DNA of 64,000 nt, taken from Halopenitus persicus (GTDB taxonomy: Archaea; Halobacteriota; Halobacteria; Halobacteriales; Haloferacaceae). Both the position numbers and the translations under genes were made by a program. Of the stretch, positions 17,643 through 26,205 are shown one piece after another. The number at the start of each line of letters is the position of its first letter. Within the stretch, counting starts at the first letter, position 1. Location: positions 1,116,001-1,180,000 of the forward strand of contig NZ_AP017558.1 in the NCBI RefSeq assembly GCF_002355635.1, given 5' to 3'. The notes under the pieces are model-generated. The model made no database searches and was not told the origin of the DNA. It worked only from the letters and a program-made list of their open reading frames with translations.

Positions 17643-17996
17643 CTACGAGAGTTCGTCAATCAGAGCTTCGATGCTAGACTCAAGTAAACCGTGAGCGATG
17701 CGGCCTTGCCAGAAGTCGATATCCTCGCTTTCGAGCGACTGAACGCCCCACGGGACGATTCGGCTCTCCTCTGGCGTTCCACCACGCACCCAGTCCTCTG
17801 CAGCAATCTCGATGAGTCCGTTTAACCAAGATTTCGTCGTCAACGTGAGTGCGATGTATTGCTCGCCGTGGAACGGTCGGGTATCGTGGTTCGAGATAAT
17901 GAGCCACGGGCGGGCTTCTTCCTTCCCTTTGAAGGGATCGTCACCATACACGATGTCCCCGGGTTCGTAGATTGGAGTACCGTCCTCGTCTGTCAC
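17643..17996 (-). CDS. MazF/PemK-like toxin
   Basis: This 117-residue protein has the CcdB/MazF-fold layout: GDIVYGDDPFKGKEEARPWLI (split over residues 13-33) gives the first strands and the proline-rich turn, HGEQYIALTLTTKS the central sheet, and RIVPWGVQSLE the strand before the last helix. MazF/PemK proteins are sequence-specific ribonucleases that stop growth. The ATG overlaps the stop of the upstream gene by 4 bp (17993-17996), the usual toxin-antitoxin arrangement. Confidence 0.78.
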   Translation of the reverse strand: MTDEDGTPIYEPGDIVYGDDPFKGKEEARPWLIISNHDTRPFHGEQYIALTLTTKSWLNGLIEIAAEDWVRGGTPEESRIVPWGVQSLESEDIDFWQGRIAHGLLESSIEALIDELS

Positions 17997-18364
17997 GATT
18001 CGTCCTCGAGACTCGGATGTCGTTCGTCCGGCGAGTGCGCTCGCCAGGCTTCCTTGTCCTCTTCACCCAGCTGCTCGTTGAACAGCGCCGTTGCTCGCTC
18101 GTAGCCACTATACCCGTCAAGACGGTCCTCATCGTCGGTGACGGCCCAGTACGTGGCCTTGTGTTCGACGAGTTCGCGGTCCTTCAGCCGAGAGAGAGCT
18201 GTGCTGACCGCCCCTTCGTCGAGCTCAATCTGCGAGGCGATTTCACGAGCCTTGAACGCCCGATCGTCGTTTGCAGCCAAGAACCCGAGTACTTGGTCCG
18301 GGACGGAGAGCCCCTCAAGCTCGTCCTCACTCGCGTTCTCGAACGTCTCCCTATCGATCGACAT
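17993..18364 (-). CDS. Winged-helix antitoxin/regulator paired with the MazF-like toxin
   Basis: This 123-residue protein is counted from the ATG at 18364 (MSIDRETFENASED). A longer frame exists, but its extra 35 residues are hydrophobic and unlike the rest. Residues about 20-75 form a winged helix (VLGFLAANDDRAFKAREIAS, GAVSTALSRLKDRELVEH). The C-terminal tail is flexible and acidic, as expected for the toxin-neutralising part of an antitoxin. It overlaps the toxin start by 4 bp and probably represses the pair. Confidence 0.72.
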   Translation of the reverse strand: MSIDRETFENASEDELEGLSVPDQVLGFLAANDDRAFKAREIASQIELDEGAVSTALSRLKDRELVEHKATYWAVTDDEDRLDGYSGYERATALFNEQLGEEDKEAWRAHSPDERHPSLEDES

Positions 18365-18599
18365 CCTTGAGAGGAGGCTAGGGATTCCAACGATAAGAGT
18401 GTTAGCTATGAAAGCTTCGAAAGAGACGTAGGCTACGAGATGGTCGAGAGACCGTCGTAGTTCATACACACGATGTCGTCCCTATCTCAGAGCCAGATTG
18501 ACCGGTCGCTAAGACCGACCATGGTAGCTAAGAGCTACCGTCTGGTGTGCGAGAACTCACAATTCAGAAGCACTCACACCGGATTCGCAGACTCAAACT

Positions 18600-19079
18600 C
18601 TATTGGTGCGCGTCAAGTGCATCTATCTCCGGTTCGTCGAAATCAAGGGCTTCGATGACTGCGACGGGAAGCGATGGTCGTGGCGCATTTTCATGACGCA
18701 GCACACGCTCTGACTTCCGTGTCTTCTCGTAGATAGCACGCGCAACCGGGACGCCGCGTAGGAATTTGTGCTCGTAGAGGATTTCGATCCCGCGCTCAGT
18801 CGGTCCCCAGAACTTCGATGGGAGATCTCGGGTCGACACGTTCGGTTCATGTACATAGACTTCGAGAATCCTCGCCTCTTGTAGCGTCTCAAGGTGGTCG
18901 AGGATGGCCGCCTTGTTCTTTGGAATCATATACTCAAACTCGGCAACCGACACGAGGTGAGCCGGATGGCCGAGGATTAGCTGCAGAATTAGATGCCGAG
19001 TCTCCTGGGAGAGCAGCTTACGCATTCGCTGACGTTCTTCAATGGGATCCTCGATTCCATCCGTCACCCTGTCCTTCAT
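18600..19079 (-). CDS. Winged-helix transcriptional regulator (ArsR/MarR-like)
   Basis: This 159-residue protein has an N-terminal winged helix (residues about 20-85). RKLLSQETRHLILQLILGHP is the opening helix, AEFEYMIPKNKAAILDHLET the recognition helix, and EARILEVYVHEP the wing. The C-terminal region has a RGIEILYEHKFLRGVPVARA helix, of the type used for dimerisation. Such regulators commonly sit next to conjugation genes in haloarchaeal elements. The target is unknown; the divergent conjugation operon is a candidate. Confidence 0.72.
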   Translation of the reverse strand: MKDRVTDGIEDPIEERQRMRKLLSQETRHLILQLILGHPAHLVSVAEFEYMIPKNKAAILDHLETLQEARILEVYVHEPNVSTRDLPSKFWGPTERGIEILYEHKFLRGVPVARAIYEKTRKSERVLRHENAPRPSLPVAVIEALDFDEPEIDALDAHQ

Positions 19080-19169
19080 GCTTCACAGTAGCGTTCTCAC
19101 CCGCATAATCGTCGGGGTCCATTGACTCGAGCTCGTGGATTTGACTGTTCAACTGGCGCTGTCACAGGA

Positions 19170-19382
19170 TCAACTCTCACTATCGTTCCGCGGATCGGCT
19201 CGCAGTTCGTAGAGTGCCGTGTTCTCGTGGATATTTTCGATGTGGCCTGCGGCAACTAGTAGCTTCAGTCGCTCGTGTACCTTGTATCGCGGTTCCCCCG
19301 TCGCGTCGACGAGAAACCCTTGCGTTCGGGCACCCTCGTTGAGTTCGTCCAGGATCGCTTCGTCGAGGGTTGTTAGTTCCAT
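19170..19382 (-). CDS. Small winged-helix regulator divergent from the conjugation operon
   Basis: This 70-residue protein consists of little more than one winged helix: TTLDEAILDELNEGARTQGF, then PRYKVHERLKLLVAAGHIEN, then a short wing ending in LYELRADP. It is transcribed away from the operon that starts at 19532. The gap between them holds a repeated palindrome suited to a small dimeric repressor, so it may control that operon. That is inference from position. Confidence 0.72.
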   Translation of the reverse strand: MELTTLDEAILDELNEGARTQGFLVDATGEPRYKVHERLKLLVAAGHIENIHENTALYELRADPRNDSES

Positions 19383-19452
19383 TTTCCCTTATCTGGAGTC
19401 GCTTCCCATATCATTGTACATACTTTGCGACGATTAGTGGGTCATCCTGGTG

Positions 19453-19523
19453 TACGAATCGTAGTAAACTCTATTCAACGATACCAAGAATATAAGTCAC
19501 TAAGATTCGTACTACGATTCGTA
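19453..19523. promoter_or_regulatory. Conjugation-operon promoter with two palindromic operators
   Basis: TACGA(A/T)TCGTA is present at 19453-19463 and 19513-19523, both perfect palindromes around one central base, 60 bp apart, with a half-site ATTCGTA at 19505-19511. An AT-rich AGAATATAAG at about 19487-19496 is the likely TATA box. The second operator would then overlap the start of transcription and lies 9 bp ahead of the ATG at 19532. Confidence 0.75.
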
Positions 19524-19531
19524 GTCAAGCC

Positions 19532-19978
19532 ATGAGATCCAGCATTGACGACGACTCGGAGACGTCTGCCTGGGCAACTCGTGTTCGGAACCGTTTCGAA
19601 CACAACCTCACCGGGAGCGTTCGAGTCTTGACGCCAACTGTGACCGCTCTCTTGACCCTCGCTGCGATGACCGGACTCGCAGCCGCCCAATCAAGTAGCG
19701 GCGGTCTGTGTGGAACGCCTGCAATCGCCCTGTTCGAGTGGGCGGCGCAAACCGGGGCCGGAGTCCTGTTCCTCGGTGGCCTGCTCTACGGTGGGTTCAA
19801 GCACGCCCGTGCTGGGATGTCCCGCAACCCGGAACGGTCCAGTGAGCATCGTCGCACCGGTACCATGGCGATGGTCTCAGGGCCTATCTTCGGCCTCATC
19901 ATCGTTCTCGGCGAACAGGCCGCCGGCGCTGCAGGCTTCAACGCCGCACAGTGTGCCCAACTGACGCCGTGGTTCTGA
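19532..19978 (+). CDS. Pilin-like small membrane protein (VirB2/TrbC type)
   Basis: This 148-residue protein has a cytosolic N-terminus of about 30 residues, then a hydrophobic signal-like segment (residues 36-52) ending in AAAQ, a second helix near 72-90 (GVLFLGGLLYGGF) and a third near 105-130. Short, two- to three-helix proteins with a cleavable first segment at the head of a VirB4 operon are the usual pilin or channel component of type IV secretion-like conjugation systems. It is the first gene of the operon. Confidence 0.62.
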   Translation: MRSSIDDDSETSAWATRVRNRFEHNLTGSVRVLTPTVTALLTLAAMTGLAAAQSSSGGLCGTPAIALFEWAAQTGAGVLFLGGLLYGGFKHARAGMSRNPERSSEHRRTGTMAMVSGPIFGLIIVLGEQAAGAAGFNAAQCAQLTPWF

Positions 19979-20044
19979 CACAAGGAGACGTACCGAACTG
20001 GTCCCGCAGAGGCACGGCAGACACTAACGCCACCGATCATTCTC

Positions 20045-21913
20045 ATGCTTTCCACGACCGATATCGGCGCCGTACCCCATCCCCAAGTCAGTAGCCGTAT
20101 TGCAGTTGTTCTCGCCGTCGCGCTCCTCCTGACCGGGTTCGTAGCGCCTGCGTTCGCCGCCGAGCCCGGAACGGCGCCTCGCGATCCTCCGGCCAACACA
20201 ACCACATCGACGTCCTCGAATGGGAGTTCGACAGCAACGCCCTCGAATCATCCCGTCTCGGGAGTCAATGGTTCGGCGAACGCGTCCCAGAATGCGACCT
20301 CGTACGCGCCCTGCACCGGCAAAGGGCCAATTCGAGGTGCGATCTGTAACGTCATCGAAAACGCCAAGCGAAGCATCCTCGGTGGCGCGCTCGACGCAAC
20401 GCAGAAACTCGCGCGTAGCACTGTCGAGCTGATCCTCCGCCGACCAGTGCCGATGCGCGGCAGCGAGATCGTGGTCTTCAGGCCCCCGACGAACCAGCCA
20501 CTAGCCGGCGCGTACAACGGGTGGACGTCGGTCGGCCTGCCGCTCGGGTTCCTAGTATGGATCGTCGGTGCCGGCGTTGCACTCGCGAGTCGATTTCGGC
20601 CGGAGGCCACGTTCGCGACACAGGGCTTTCTGATCGAACAGAACCTCGTCCGAAACCTCCTGCTCACTCTCGGTTCATGGTGGGTCGGGGCGTTTATTCT
20701 GCATCTCGCAAACGGCTTGATTCTCGCCGTCGCACCGCGTGGAAATCAGCTGGTAATGGGCCCTCAGTCCGGCATCGGGACCCTCCTCGGGACGGGCCTG
20801 CTCGCAGGGTTGCTCTGGGTTGCGACGGCGGCGATCGTAACTATCCTCCTCATTTCGACCCTTCTCGCGTATTTCCTCTGTCTCACGTTCATGGTCTTCC
20901 TGCCGGTGTTCTCGGCGCTCATGCTGTTCGACACCGGCAGCGTGATGCAGACGATCGGACACTTCGGTCAGAAGGGATGGAGTATCTTCATCCGTGCAGC
21001 ATTCTTCCCGCTCCCGGCGGCGCTCGTCCTCGGTGCGGGGGCGTACATCGCGACCGGGACGATGGGCTTCGTCGAAAGTGCGGTCGGAGTTGCTGGCTTC
21101 AGTACGGTCGCCGGTACGATCGCGTTTGCCATCGTCACCTTCGTGACTCAGCTCGCGGCGCTGGTTGCGACCCTCTGGATGCTCTTGGGGTCACGAGCAG
21201 CCAGGACGGCCGGCGGCATCATGGCCGGCATCGGTGGTGCAGCCATGTATTCACGAGCGAAATCCGGTGCAAAGACGCTCGCTGGCAAAGCGTCGATGCC
21301 GAACGTCGGCGGCGCGAGTTCAGCCGCCAGTGCGGCCGCAAGCAGTGGTATTCCCAGCGATCTGTTTGATCGGGTGACGTCCAGTCGGAACGGAAATGGA
21401 AGCGGTGCCGCACTCGGAGCCGAGAGTGGTACCAACGCTGCCGGCGCGATCGGTCCTGGGACGTCTAGTAGCAGTGGCGGTGGTCTCGCTTCCGTAGGAA
21501 CGCCAACCGGCGGTCGCCCAAGCTCTGGTGGTACTACGACTGGCAGCAGCTCCAGTGCTAAAACTGACGTAAGTGCCGATGCCATCGAGGGATTCGACTT
21601 AGTTGTAGTCGACGGAGAGGGAGACCTCTCGGACGGACAACGGTACCAACCCGGATACGTCTCTGATGGTGAGTTCCAGCCAATCGAATCTAAGGGGCAG
21701 ACTCGACAGCTAATCGTTCGGGAGCACGACCGGTTTGCCGCTGCCTACGACTCAGACGGTGACCATCCAGGTGTCCTCCACCGGGGCGAAGATGGAATCT
21801 TGTACGATACGAAACCAGTTGCCGGCGAGGACTGGGGTGTTAGTGCGGCCGAGGAGACGCAGATCAGTCGTGACTCGGTATTCGACGCTCGCGGTGAGGG
21901 AGGGTCGCAATGA
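20045..21913 (+). CDS. Large polytopic membrane protein of the conjugation apparatus (TrbL/VirB6-like)
   Basis: This 622-residue protein has a signal-like helix at residues 18-38 (ending FAAEPG), a Thr/Ser/Asn-rich extracellular-looking stretch (50-85), and six or more membrane helices between about 165 and 385. A long low-complexity Gly/Ser region (about 430-520) follows, and a C-terminal soluble part ends RGEGGSQ. Size, helix count and position between the pilin-like gene and VirB4 fit the channel protein of a type IV-like system. The stop overlaps the next start by 4 bp. Confidence 0.65.
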   Translation: MLSTTDIGAVPHPQVSSRIAVVLAVALLLTGFVAPAFAAEPGTAPRDPPANTTTSTSSNGSSTATPSNHPVSGVNGSANASQNATSYAPCTGKGPIRGAICNVIENAKRSILGGALDATQKLARSTVELILRRPVPMRGSEIVVFRPPTNQPLAGAYNGWTSVGLPLGFLVWIVGAGVALASRFRPEATFATQGFLIEQNLVRNLLLTLGSWWVGAFILHLANGLILAVAPRGNQLVMGPQSGIGTLLGTGLLAGLLWVATAAIVTILLISTLLAYFLCLTFMVFLPVFSALMLFDTGSVMQTIGHFGQKGWSIFIRAAFFPLPAALVLGAGAYIATGTMGFVESAVGVAGFSTVAGTIAFAIVTFVTQLAALVATLWMLLGSRAARTAGGIMAGIGGAAMYSRAKSGAKTLAGKASMPNVGGASSAASAAASSGIPSDLFDRVTSSRNGNGSGAALGAESGTNAAGAIGPGTSSSSGGGLASVGTPTGGRPSSGGTTTGSSSSAKTDVSADAIEGFDLVVVDGEGDLSDGQRYQPGYVSDGEFQPIESKGQTRQLIVREHDRFAAAYDSDGDHPGVLHRGEDGILYDTKPVAGEDWGVSAAEETQISRDSVFDARGEGGSQ

Positions 21914-23043
21914 GGGACCTTGGTCCAGGAGGCGACCGTCCAGAACGCCGGATTCTCGATGACGTTGGCTCTGACTCAGGATTCCTCGCATTCACTGATG
22001 TGTCGAATGCCGACCTCCTGTTTCTCGTGCCAGCGCTCATCGTCGCGATGGTCACGCTCGAAATCGTCGTCATCGTGACCGGCCGGTTCTTCGTTGGCGT
22101 CGCGCTCGCGCTCGCCATTCTCGGTCTCGCTGGCGCGTATGTGCACGTTTGTCCCGACCACCGAACTCCAGTCGGCCTCATCACCGCGTTCGTCGCCCAC
22201 CATCGACGAGAGAACACTATGACATTCACCAACACAACCGCTGAGACAAGTACCGAGACGCCACCGGATGCACGGGAGCTGACCCACGTCCGCGCGGTCG
22301 AACCAGAAGCCGAAGCGATTCGTCGCCAGGACGAAACCCTCGTCGGTGCAGTCCGCATCGACCCAGCAAACCTCGCGCTCGCTGACCAAGCCCAATGGAA
22401 CAGAGCAGCCCGAGGACTTGGCGCTGTCTTGAATGCACTCGACTATCCGGTGCAGATACACTCGTCGGCGCGGCGCGTCGACCCAGCTCGGATGACCGCT
22501 ACGTACGACGACCGCCGGACCGACCCTGACGTCAAGTCGACGCCAGCACTCTCCGAAATCGTCGAGGTGTACCGTCGACGCCGACCGCAGGAGTTCCACG
22601 AACGCGGAACGAGCGTCCGCCAGTACCACGCCATCGTCCCGGTCGGAATTCAGGAAGTCAGCCTCGAGGACAATACGTGGGTTAGCCGCCTGCAGAGTCT
22701 CCCGCTCATCGGGAGCTCCCTTGGTTCAGTGGTCGCCGATGTGTTACTGCGAGATGAGCGTCGCGAAGCGATTGAGGAGCGGCAACGCACGATCCTTCGT
22801 GACCGGCGCACCCACCTCACGGAGCAATTGACGAGTATCGAAGGCGTCTCCGCCCATTCCGTTACTGCGGCAGACCTCGCCACGCTCGTCGAGGAATACT
22901 GGTCCGGCAGCCGGGCCGAGTACCCTGACGACGGTCCTCACCTTCGCACGACGCCCGTAATCATGAGCGAACAAGACACCAAAGAATCGCACCCATCGAC
23001 CGACACTAGGGGTTCCACTGCAACGGATGGTGGCCGGCTATGA
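21910..23043 (+). CDS. Membrane-anchored conjugation protein (PrgI plus VirB4 N-terminal-like)
   Basis: This 377-residue protein has two membrane helices at about 35-80 (LLFLVPALIVAMVTLEIVVI, then FVGVALALAILGLAGAYV), followed by a soluble domain. In that part, NRAARGLGAVLNALDYPVQI and the later VPVGIQEVSLEDNTW and IEERQRTILRDRRTHL resemble the N-terminal region of VirB4/TraC ATPases, which here would be encoded separately from the ATPase proper. It overlaps both neighbours by 4 bp. Confidence 0.62.
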   Translation: MRDLGPGGDRPERRILDDVGSDSGFLAFTDVSNADLLFLVPALIVAMVTLEIVVIVTGRFFVGVALALAILGLAGAYVHVCPDHRTPVGLITAFVAHHRRENTMTFTNTTAETSTETPPDARELTHVRAVEPEAEAIRRQDETLVGAVRIDPANLALADQAQWNRAARGLGAVLNALDYPVQIHSSARRVDPARMTATYDDRRTDPDVKSTPALSEIVEVYRRRRPQEFHERGTSVRQYHAIVPVGIQEVSLEDNTWVSRLQSLPLIGSSLGSVVADVLLRDERREAIEERQRTILRDRRTHLTEQLTSIEGVSAHSVTAADLATLVEEYWSGSRAEYPDDGPHLRTTPVIMSEQDTKESHPSTDTRGSTATDGGRL

Positions 23044-24986
23044 GCGTGTTCTCTCAACTAGGTGCACTCATTCCGGGAATCAGTACCGAAACGACAGCAG
23101 ACGACGGGACTGAAGACGCACCCACTGACGTTGGGACTCACCCCCACCGGGAAAGGATGCACGCGACACGAGTCACACCCTCCGGTATCCGTCTGGAGAC
23201 CGACGCGGCACGAACGGGCGAGCGGTGGGTCAAGGTTTTGTTCGTGACGGGATTCCCGGAGACTGCGTCGCCAGGGTTGCTAGACCGTATCTGCACCCAT
23301 CCCAGCGCGGACGTCGATGTGACGATCTACGCCGATCCGGAGGATCCTCGAACGTCGCTCCTGCGGTTCGAGAGCGCAATCAAGTCGCTCAAAGTGGACC
23401 ACATCGAGGCGCAGGATCGCGGCTCAGCAAAGGCGACAGTGACTGAGCGCCGTATCCGAGACCACGAAGCAGTGTACACACAGCTGCAGGAGAACGCCCA
23501 GCGTATCCTCGATGTCGGTGTCTATCTGACCATCCGCGGTGACTCGAAAGAGCAGGTCGAGACCACTGTTTCCAGTATTCGTGGTGAACTGCAGCGTCAG
23601 CGATTGACGACGAAGTCCGCAGCGTATCGACAGGGTGATTCGCTGGTGACGGGAAGCCCGGTCGCGAAGGACGACCTCGGACAGACGACGCCCATGCTCG
23701 GACAAGCCGCCGGTGCGTTGTTTCCATTCGCTGCGAGCACTACTATCGAAGAGAGCGGCGTCCTCTACGGCTATCACGCAACGACCGACGCCCCCGTCTA
23801 TCTCGATCGATTCTGTCGTGAGAACGGGTACAACGTGCTGGTCGCCGGTGAGATCGGTTCGGGGAAGTCGTACGACACCAAACGACTCCTACTTCGCCGC
23901 GTAGCGAAAGACCGCGATACAGACATCGTCATGATCGACCCGGTCGGTGGGTTTGCGAGTCTGGCAGCTGGTCTCGATGCTGAGCACTACGTCATCGGCG
24001 GCACCCGGACGGTCAACCCACTCGAGATCAGGCCGACACCGGACTACCTCCTCGAACAGGAAAACGTCAGTCCGTTCATCGAGCGCATTAGCGCCGTGAT
24101 GGCCTTCTTCGAATCGTTCTTCGGGTACATCGGTGCTCCACTCGGCGACCGACGGCAGGTTCTTGAGCGGTGTATTCGGGAAGCGTACGCCCAGAACGGC
24201 ATCACGGCCGACCCGACGACCCACCATCACGAAAGTCCCGAGGTGGGAGACGTGCGGACTGTCCTCGGTGACGTCGCTGCCGACCCAACCGAGGTCCTCA
24301 ACGGCGACGATTACTCAGACGGTGAACTCGACAAGTGGCAGAGTCACGCCGAGGATCTCCGCCTGAACTTGGAGCCATTCACGTCCGGCGGTCAGTTCGC
24401 ATTCCTGAATGGGCAGACCGAGGTCGATCTCACCGGGAGCCGTGTTATCTATCTCGACTTGAAGCAGTTCGGCGGTGGCTCCGACGAAGCACTCGCGGGA
24501 CTCGTGATGCAACCGATGTACGACGCCGTCTACGAGCGTCTTAAGGCCGCAACAGGCAACACGATCATCGCCATCGACGAGGCCCACTACCTCGTCGAGT
24601 CACCGGGGAGTGTCGAGTGGCTCAAACGAACGACCCGCCATTCTCGCCACCTCAACCTGTCGCTGCATTTCGTCACCCAGGAACTCGCCGACTTCTACGA
24701 TACCGACGGAGCCGAGACGTTCATCAACCAGTCGTCGATCAAGCTCCTCCACCGCCAGGGGAACCTCACTCCCGAACACGCCGACGCGCTTGGTCTGACC
24801 GACGCACAGGCCACGTTCGTCCGTGACGCTGTTGTCGGCAAGGAAGGTCTTGGGTTCAGCACTGCCCTTCTTGATGTCGACGAGGGGGGAACCTACCCAC
24901 TTCGTGTCACCGCACTTCCCGAGGAGGAAGCAATCATCGAAGCGAACGGTACTCCCAGTGGCCGAAATGGAGGTTCGGCGCAATGA
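23040..24986 (+). CDS. VirB4/TraC-like conjugation ATPase
   Basis: This 648-residue ATPase powers the assembly of a type IV secretion-like DNA transfer channel. Walker A is AGEIGSGKSYDTKR near residue 276. After it come VMIDPVGGF, the DLKQFGGGSDEAL strand and Walker B IIAIDEAHYLV near 508, followed by RHSRHLNLSLHFVTQELADF, the arginine-rich sensor helix of the VirB4/HerA class. The N-terminal 250 residues form the VirB4 N-domain. It overlaps neighbours by 4 bp on both sides, so it is translationally coupled. Confidence 0.88.
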   Translation: MSVFSQLGALIPGISTETTADDGTEDAPTDVGTHPHRERMHATRVTPSGIRLETDAARTGERWVKVLFVTGFPETASPGLLDRICTHPSADVDVTIYADPEDPRTSLLRFESAIKSLKVDHIEAQDRGSAKATVTERRIRDHEAVYTQLQENAQRILDVGVYLTIRGDSKEQVETTVSSIRGELQRQRLTTKSAAYRQGDSLVTGSPVAKDDLGQTTPMLGQAAGALFPFAASTTIEESGVLYGYHATTDAPVYLDRFCRENGYNVLVAGEIGSGKSYDTKRLLLRRVAKDRDTDIVMIDPVGGFASLAAGLDAEHYVIGGTRTVNPLEIRPTPDYLLEQENVSPFIERISAVMAFFESFFGYIGAPLGDRRQVLERCIREAYAQNGITADPTTHHHESPEVGDVRTVLGDVAADPTEVLNGDDYSDGELDKWQSHAEDLRLNLEPFTSGGQFAFLNGQTEVDLTGSRVIYLDLKQFGGGSDEALAGLVMQPMYDAVYERLKAATGNTIIAIDEAHYLVESPGSVEWLKRTTRHSRHLNLSLHFVTQELADFYDTDGAETFINQSSIKLLHRQGNLTPEHADALGLTDAQATFVRDAVVGKEGLGFSTALLDVDEGGTYPLRVTALPEEEAIIEANGTPSGRNGGSAQ

Positions 24987-26176
24987 CCGGGTTTGCGCTC
25001 TTCGATACGGTTCCCGACGGTGACCGTCGCGGCATGAGAACCAATACAGTTCGCGCGACATGTTCTCACATGGACCCCGACGAGTACACACCCATCAGGG
25101 AAACGCGGCGGACGGCGGATGTCCGCACGCCTCTGACACTGGAATATGATCTTCCAGCAGTGATGGACGAGGTACTCGGACGGGAAAGCGCCACTTGCGA
25201 GGCCTGTCAGGAAACAGTGCATCACCCCGTAGGTGGCGATTTAGAAGATGGTGAGCCGTTCGTCATTCGAGATATCGTCGACAACGTATACAATATCGAA
25301 AATCGGGTTCTTCTGTGTCACTCGTGTGCGAATCGCCCGACTGACGCGTGGAAGGCCGACGTCTGCGCCAAGCGAGTTCGTGAGCGCGACCATCCGCCTA
25401 CTTGGCGTGATTATGTTGCGTACTGGCTGTCGGATCCGACTGCGACGTCGCTCTTCGCCCGTCGTATGGCCGGATGTCTCGTCGGACTAGTCGTACTTCT
25501 TGCACTCGTCGCCTCCATAACCGGCGTCGTTGGAGCTCTCAGTGATACCGTCGCTACCGGCTGGGCTTGGGCTCGCGTAGTCGTCACGGCTGCCAGTGAA
25601 GTCTCGTCCACACTTGTTGCCCACCCGTGGATTGTCGGCGGCCTCGTTGGTGTCGGGTATACCACCCATACGGTCGAGCGCATCCGATACGATCCGCGCG
25701 GGTACTGCTCCCGTGAACACCGTCCGTGGGTAATTCTCCTTCTTGCAGGTGTAACTGCAGGCATCGGTGCACTCGGCCTTCTATCCCTTTCGACAGGCTT
25801 GCTTCCTGCAACACCGCTTGCGCAGCTATTCACGGCAATTGTCTGGCTACTCGGCGCTGCTGGTGTCGCTTGGTATGTCGATCTCTCGATTCGCCACGAT
25901 CTCGCTATCGGTATCTGGCGACCTGCTCGCGGGTGGTGGATGATTGCTGGTCGAGTCGGACTACTGCCCGGTCTGGTAGCCATCGTCGCTGGCATCCCGT
26001 TCTCCAGCGTCGTCGCTCCGACCACGACAGGATTTCTCGCTGCGATTCCTGCTGGCGTTGCGCTCGCGTTCGTGGGATTGCGGCTTCCATACGACTCCCA
26101 GGCACGCGATGCCGTCCTCAACGTCCTCCCCGAATGGATGCTCACCGTTCTCACCGATGACCGTCGCCGAGACTAG
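24983..26176 (+). CDS. Membrane protein with N-terminal CxxC zinc-finger-like domain
   Basis: This 397-residue protein begins with a soluble domain containing two Cys pairs, CEACQETVHH near residue 72 and CHSCANRP near 111. The spacing is that of a small zinc-binding or HNH-like knuckle. After residue 150 there are about six hydrophobic helices in three pairs. The ATG overlaps the VirB4 stop by 4 bp, which decides this start over the internal Met near residue 30. It is probably an accessory membrane component of the transfer system; no family was recognised. Confidence 0.6.
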   Translation: MTGFALFDTVPDGDRRGMRTNTVRATCSHMDPDEYTPIRETRRTADVRTPLTLEYDLPAVMDEVLGRESATCEACQETVHHPVGGDLEDGEPFVIRDIVDNVYNIENRVLLCHSCANRPTDAWKADVCAKRVRERDHPPTWRDYVAYWLSDPTATSLFARRMAGCLVGLVVLLALVASITGVVGALSDTVATGWAWARVVVTAASEVSSTLVAHPWIVGGLVGVGYTTHTVERIRYDPRGYCSREHRPWVILLLAGVTAGIGALGLLSLSTGLLPATPLAQLFTAIVWLLGAAGVAWYVDLSIRHDLAIGIWRPARGWWMIAGRVGLLPGLVAIVAGIPFSSVVAPTTTGFLAAIPAGVALAFVGLRLPYDSQARDAVLNVLPEWMLTVLTDDRRRD

Positions 26177-26205
26177 CACGCCAACCACGTACGACCTTTC
26201 CGACA

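Noticed and set aside
17388-17687. A 99-codon plus-strand frame
   Set aside because: It overlaps the antisense of microprotein A, the inverted repeat and the toxin end; no promoter or motif supports it.
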